Assembly: GCA_918026815.1 (NCBI GenBank)
Contig: CAKJVC010000001.1
Coordinates: 62,001 to 126,000 of the forward strand
Length of the DNA stretch: 64,000 bases
Direction of reading: 5' to 3'
Source of the DNA: Chalara sp. BL73
Lineage: Eukaryota > Ascomycota > Leotiomycetes > Helotiales
Shown piece after piece: positions 59,365 through 64,000 of this stretch (position 1 is the first letter of the stretch; each line of letters opens with the position of its first letter). Below the pieces are notes generated by a model. It worked only from the letters and a program-made list of their open reading frames with translations. It ran no database searches and was not told where the DNA came from. Both the position numbers and the translations under genes were made by a program.

Positions 59365-60392
59365 AAGCTACCTGGAGCGCCGCCTCAGGTTTAGACGAGA
59401 ATCAACTTCTAGTTCAGGATTAGTTGTAGGTCACTAGTGCATCGACATAAATCGCAAATGCTTTCCTTTGGACATATAACTAACATTTTCATGGCTCTTT
59501 GGCCGAACTAATTGTACATGGCTAACTGTCAACGACAACGAGTCAAATAACCTAGTGATGCTAAAATAAAGCGGCTTGCCGTGGACACAAAAAAATACAC
59601 AAAATTATATAAGAAAAGCACCGCCAAGTGATTAATAAAAATATAAATCAATAACTGGCAAAGCGGTTAATATATGGTCCATATTAATTTACTAATAGCA
59701 CTCGAATACTAATATACAATTAAGACTATATATATATATATATATATATATAAATATGCCGTTGATATTAACTTAGTTATACAAAGCCTTTCAAAGCCTT
59801 GGTTAATTTTATGTCGCTTTTATAACCATCGCAAAAGCGGATATACTAGCAAAGACTTTTATAAGTTTGACAAAGGAGCAGGAACAAATACTATCAGGAG
59901 CACACGTGGAGGCAATACATGTAAGGTACGCGCTGTCTTGTTATAGGGTTGACAGCGTTTCAGAAGCGCATTACAAGGTATAAATAAACACAATAAAGTA
60001 GGGCTCTGGGTAATTACCATGTTGTGAATGTGGTTGTTATAGGCTGTAGACAACCAAACTATTGATCTATTGCGGGCTAAGTGTTGATTCTATCACTCTA
60101 CCGACCGAAACCCTTTACAGATACAATCATATCATCTTGGTAGCTGTGTTTCAGATATTAAGCATTTACATATATACAGGGACGTAGAAACAATACACCA
60201 TTTCAGAGGGTCAAAAGAGGATCCCCTACCCAGGCACCCTACTGGTTGACTTTGCAGCATGTCCACCGCTCGGCTCAGGCTTTACAAGCAATTGCCCAGG
60301 TTCAAAGGCAGAAAGGTAAAATCCTCATGCCAAAATTCCGATATTGAACTACATTTAATGAAGACACTAAAAAACGACGAAGGACTACCCCT
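59365..60392. other. AT-rich intergenic region
   Basis: It is strongly AT-rich between 59560 and 59770 and contains a TA microsatellite. No gene is seen. Confidence 0.5.
59727..59752. repeat. (TA)n microsatellite
   Basis: About 13 TA units in an AT-rich surrounding. Confidence 0.9.
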
Positions 60393-60632
60393 CTAGTATT
60401 CACACTTGTTTCGATTCTTCCAGACATCGAAGGACCTTCGTATCCGTTCACACTTTGCAATCTTCGCCTCTATTGTGTCATTGATCTCCAGTAGCCAACA
60501 GCTTCGACAATAGTCCTTCGTGTTCTCGATGCCTTTAACAGGCATACAGCTGCTCTTGTGGATACAGAACTTCTCAGTATGTAAGGTGATGTGGTGGCAA
60601 TTCTCATGGAATAAAAATATTTGATGGCACAT
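60393..60632 (-). CDS. Small Cys/His-rich protein
   Basis: One exon encodes 79 residues beginning MCHQIFLFHENCHHITLH and holding further Cys in FCIHKSSC, YCRSC and KCEY. It has no signal peptide and no clear zinc-finger spacing. Similar short MCxxIF...C-rich proteins are common as uncharacterised fungal ORFs, so a real gene is plausible, but I assign no function. Confidence 0.5.
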   Translation of the reverse strand: MCHQIFLFHENCHHITLHTEKFCIHKSSCMPVKGIENTKDYCRSCWLLEINDTIEAKIAKCERIRRSFDVWKNRNKCEY

Positions 60633-61074
60633 AGTGGAAAGATGCTCACATCTTATAAAACAGATAGTGCATCAAGTAATTTTGCTCATGGCAGATCTCG
60701 AAGCTACTTGTTCTGTAAAGGAAAAGCACAGCAATGAATCATATAAGCAAGCATATTCTAGATGAGTTGGCCGAATTAATATCTTTGTTCATTCTAGAAT
60801 AGGGTGAACAATGAAAGCCCTAAGCATTTGTCAATGATTAAGCAAATTCTTCAACCGTTACGGATAGTTTTCTTTGTTCCAGTCTTCGTAGCTATAACTC
60901 AACAAAGGGCAGCCAAACTTCCTTCAAGAACAATAGCAGATACCATGAGCATTACGACAATGTATTGTTCTTTGGAGCGTAGAACAATGGCATTATATTC
61001 TCCGGAACAGACTAATATTATAGTATATAATTCTTCTTGTAGCCAGCCAGAACTCTCATCTTCAACACTTCACA

Positions 61075-61107
<33 letters not shown>

Positions 61108-61196
61108 CAAACACAGATAGGCACGCAATCTAACAAACAACTCACATACTGGTAAGAGGATCAATCACTCAGCAAAGGAAAGCCAAAATCCTAATC
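60633..61196. other. Intergenic; 5' region of the next gene
   Basis: Contains the CA/GA dinucleotide tract listed separately. No other gene is accepted. Confidence 0.5.
61074..61107. repeat. (CA)n(GA)n dinucleotide tract
   Basis: About eight CA units run directly into about nine GA units, 90-120 bp before the start codon at 61197, so it may lie in the 5' untranslated region. Confidence 0.9.
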
Positions 61197-61958
61197 ATGG
61201 ACCCAAGAAGCGGCAGAGGCTACAGCGGAGGGGACTATCCCCACGCTGGAGGCCCATATCATATTTCCGAAGCAGAGATGGAACTCCACATGGCACACTA
61301 TCAGCGAATGATCCAGGCCGGCTACGACCCACGAGATGCCAGACAGGCCATTGACCGTAGGATGGCAGAATCATTTGGCATTAGACCAGGCCCACCAGGC
61401 TACGGCTCAGCCGGTCCTGGCAACCCGTTCGCTCCTCGACCGGCAGGTCCACCACGATCCCACACGTTCGACGACGATGACATCCCTCATCGCATGGGTC
61501 ATGGATATGGAGGTTGCGGTGCCGGAGGGTGCGTACCTGCAGGCTACAGATACGATCGCCCGGGTCCCCGAATCTTCAACGCCTCTCCCCGTCCAGACAC
61601 CTACGATGCTCCACCACGGGGTTTCGGCTACGGCGGACCGTCTCATGGCTTCCGTCCCGGTCAACGTCCGGGTCTCAGCGCCCCAGAGCTAGCGCGTCGA
61701 CGAGAACAGATGGTCCAGTCCATCATGGCCGACGGAGAGACGCGACAAGATGCAGAGCGCTTTGCCGACGAATACATCCAAGAACGCCTGGCTGAGGAAG
61801 GTTACGTTCCAGGTCCACAACCCTCTCGCGGCCAAGCCCCACGGGAAACTTGGAACCAGGTCGTGCAGCGGATGATGAATAGAGGAGAGACCAGAGAGTT
61901 TGGGGAGATGGTGGCTGACGAATACATCAAACTGCATGGAGGAGAACGCGGACGTTAA
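61197..61958 (+). CDS. Gly/Pro-rich protein with repeated helical motif
   Basis: A single exon encodes 253 residues. The middle (about 60-160) is Gly/Pro/Arg-rich and disordered (GPPGYGSAGPGNPFAPRP and similar). Two related 30-residue helical segments close the protein: MVQSIMADGETRQDAERFAD with EYIQERL, and VVQRMMNRGETREFGEMVAD with EYIKLHG. A looser third copy lies near the N-terminus (MAHYQRMIQAGYDPRDARQA). No signal peptide or catalytic motif is visible. I recognise no family. The codon composition is richer in G and C than the flanks, in line with a real gene. Confidence 0.75.
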   Translation: MDPRSGRGYSGGDYPHAGGPYHISEAEMELHMAHYQRMIQAGYDPRDARQAIDRRMAESFGIRPGPPGYGSAGPGNPFAPRPAGPPRSHTFDDDDIPHRMGHGYGGCGAGGCVPAGYRYDRPGPRIFNASPRPDTYDAPPRGFGYGGPSHGFRPGQRPGLSAPELARRREQMVQSIMADGETRQDAERFADEYIQERLAEEGYVPGPQPSRGQAPRETWNQVVQRMMNRGETREFGEMVADEYIKLHGGERGR

Positions 61959-63588
61959 GGAGGCTATTGGCAAGTTGTAGGGGAACGAGCCTCGGTGAGT
62001 AGAAAAGGTATTGTAGGTTTCCTTTGCTTCTCTTCTCTTCTCTTTTTGGGATACGTCCTTTCTTTAGCTTCATTAGTAATCTATCAAATGGAAAGTATAA
62101 TTAACCAATTGGCACCACTGAAACTCTTTTCATTTAGTCCGGAATAATCGCTGCCTTTGTATTTGACTTTCATTGCTGATCCCCCCAGGCTAATGACCAC
62201 ACTCTTTGATAGATGCCTCAACATAGGTACCTGATATTCTCGCACGCGGAGCCATTGAGCGAACTTTCGCTAGATCATGTGATCAACGTGCTATTAACGC
62301 CTGAGACGGTTCTCAAAAATTAGAAGTTGTGATCAAGCCATGATTCTGACTGCACCATATCCCAATCTTAGGGTTGGCATGTCTATAAAATCCATTTTGA
62401 AGACCAAAATTTCCAATATCCATGCCATTCGTCCTCCCCTTCCTTGTGCATACAAGACCCGGAATGTCCAAGGCATTGTAGGTCATCTCCTCGCTTAACG
62501 TCTGTCCCTGCGTGCCGAAACGCACCCTGTAACGAAACAAAATGTAGGTACTTCAAGTTCAAGCGACTTAAAATCTGTGAACTCGTTAAAATTTTTATTT
62601 ATTTCGATTTCAGTGCATTATATGCTTCTCTTAAACACTCCTAACCTACTAGTTCCGAAAAATATTATCGTGTTATCGCTGCCCGTTAGATTTACGGAGA
62701 GCCTCCTTTTACCCTATAATCAGACTACTCGACTTGTAACACCACTATTAAAAATTTCTCACTATTTTAACACATTAAACGATTAAATATAAATATCTAG
62801 GTCCTGTAATAACACGGAAATGCTATTGCTACTTTGTGGCAGCCAAGGCGTGCCCTGTTATACAACGTCGCTATATGGGTTGATACCTCCTCCAATTAAG
62901 CGAGCAAGGACCCTGGTTACCTGAGTCGCGTTTACAATAATCCCTGTAAAAATAATTATATTAATAATGTAATTCCTGTGGCTGCTAATTTGTGAATGCA
63001 AAGCGTGTGGCTGGGTTAGGGGGACCTCGCCGGAAAATTCCGTTTCCCGACATCCTCCGACAGGCAAAATGTGGCAGCCAGACCGCCTACTTCCGGCTTC
63101 TCGCTGCCTGCTAGCTTTGCACTGCTGGCTTTTCATTTCTAGCTTCTTACTTCTGGCTTTTCCTTCAAACTGTTTGTGCTCTGCTTGAAACGACGAACGG
63201 CTTCGATTACTACCCTAGCCTCTAAAGAGAATCCGTTCTCTGCACGATTGCTCCTCAATTCATGGATGACCTCAAAGATAACAGTGTCCGTAATGGCTGC
63301 CAGAGTAACGAAAGGAGCCGAAGCGATGATCTTTCGTCAACTCGGTTACGGCTGGCGCCGTCGATGCCCTATTTACTATGACTTGAGCCACTAACAGGTG
63401 CTTTTGTAAAGTAATGTGCCCATGGCCGTTCCTGCACACACTCGCCCGTACCATATATCGCGTCGCTGCATGATCTGATCAAACAATCCTTTGCCGAATG
63501 TGCCCTGCTGCATGATCAAAATCTAGCCTATGCTGGAAGGGGACCTTCCCGGCCAAATCGTTCTACTAGGCGTGGAAATGCCCTTTCC
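61959..63588. other. Intergenic, no gene seen
   Basis: AT-rich between about 62570 and 62820, then a more GC-rich patch at about 63000-63360. The patch includes several TTCTGGCTT/CTTCTAGC-like short repeats around 63090-63160. No coding region was accepted. Confidence 0.45.
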
Positions 63589-64000
63589 TTAAACTAGTTT
63601 GATTCTCCTAGTCGTAATAGTTGCGTTTTGCAATACTTCTCCGTGCATGATTCCCGTGATATAGCACTCGCCGACCACAGAATAAGCACTATCGTCGGTT
63701 GGCCGAAGAACAAACGGCACTTCGCTTTCGTACAAAACGCAGATCAGATTTCCGCTTTGGGTAGACAATGGTACGCAACCCAAACTCGAGCTTTCTGTGA
63801 CGCAAAACCGGCGCTTAGCTGACTACTTTTCTAGAGAGACCTCAATGAGCGCGTACGCCTCCAGGTTGTGCAGCTTTGTGAAAGACTCGAATTTCCCTTG
63901 GTTGTCTAACTCAAGAGCCACATCGACGACTTTTTGGCTAAGGACTTCTGGAAAGTCAACGATAAAAGAGAGGTATCCCGCCATTAATTTGGAGTAGCCG
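63589..64000 (-). pseudogene. 3' end of a HET-domain gene, broken and cut by the window edge
   Basis: The minus strand reads from the right edge GYLSFIVDFPEVLSQKVVDV, then FESFTKLHNLEAYALIEVSL. It meets TAG at 63823-63825 and continues in the same frame with KRRFCVTES, LGCVPLSTQSGNLICVLY, EVPFVLRPTDD and VVGECYITGIMHGEVL. This is the well-known C-terminal part of fungal heterokaryon-incompatibility (HET) proteins (GxVPxxxxxGDxICVL...VPFVLRP...LVGECYVHGIMxGE). The HET domain itself would lie beyond the window. The single stop could be a TGG-to-TAG change. Whether the rest is intact is unknown. Confidence 0.75.

Overview
The window is nuclear DNA of a filamentous ascomycete (Pezizomycotina). 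Genes are split by GT-AG introns, mostly about 45-90 bp, often with a CTAAC/CTGAC-like branch site. The families are typical of fungi: Erg6, Slt11/RBM22, Mzm1, zuotin, a Zn2Cys6 regulator, tyrosinase, a DUF7730-like protein, and NLR and HET proteins. Placement in Leotiomycetes/Helotiales is only an impression. I derived exon models by hand from splice sites, reading-frame phase and family knowledge; nothing was searched or aligned.

Layout. (1) 0-13 kb is accessory: an ABC-transporter relic, a patatin-ankyrin protein (1903-5907), a short-chain dehydrogenase, a decayed unknown gene and an APH-type kinase-like protein. (2) 13-26 kb is a housekeeping block: erg6 and slt11 diverge from one 451-bp promoter region, followed by mzm1 and the zuotin chaperone, then a large dynamin-like/SLIP-GC-type GTPase and a DUF2196-like protein. 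(3) 26-43 kb is mixed: an unrecognised four-exon gene, a DUF7730-like gene, a mitochondrial NADH-cytochrome b5 reductase gene broken by one missing base, a Zn2Cys6 factor and a secreted tyrosinase. (4) 43.5-49.3 kb is an aldehyde dehydrogenase gene interrupted by an intact 3,794-bp hAT transposon with perfect 8-bp target duplications. (5) 49.8-64 kb is accessory again: a Tc1/mariner relic, an intact NLR (alpha/beta hydrolase, NB-ARC and nearly identical 42-residue TPR repeats), dipeptidyl peptidase III, an NB-ARC relic, small unknown genes and the 3' end of a broken HET gene at the right edge.

Allorecognition or innate-immunity-like genes recur, both living (patatin-ankyrin, hydrolase-NB-ARC-TPR, possibly the GTPase) and dead (NB-ARC relic, HET relic). 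Together with the fresh hAT insertion and several gene relics, this suggests a fast-turnover chromosome segment around a conserved core at about 13-26 kb. I saw no convincing tRNA, rRNA or CRISPR feature. The strongest candidates for follow-up are the young hAT copy in aldehyde dehydrogenase and the TPR array of the NLR.
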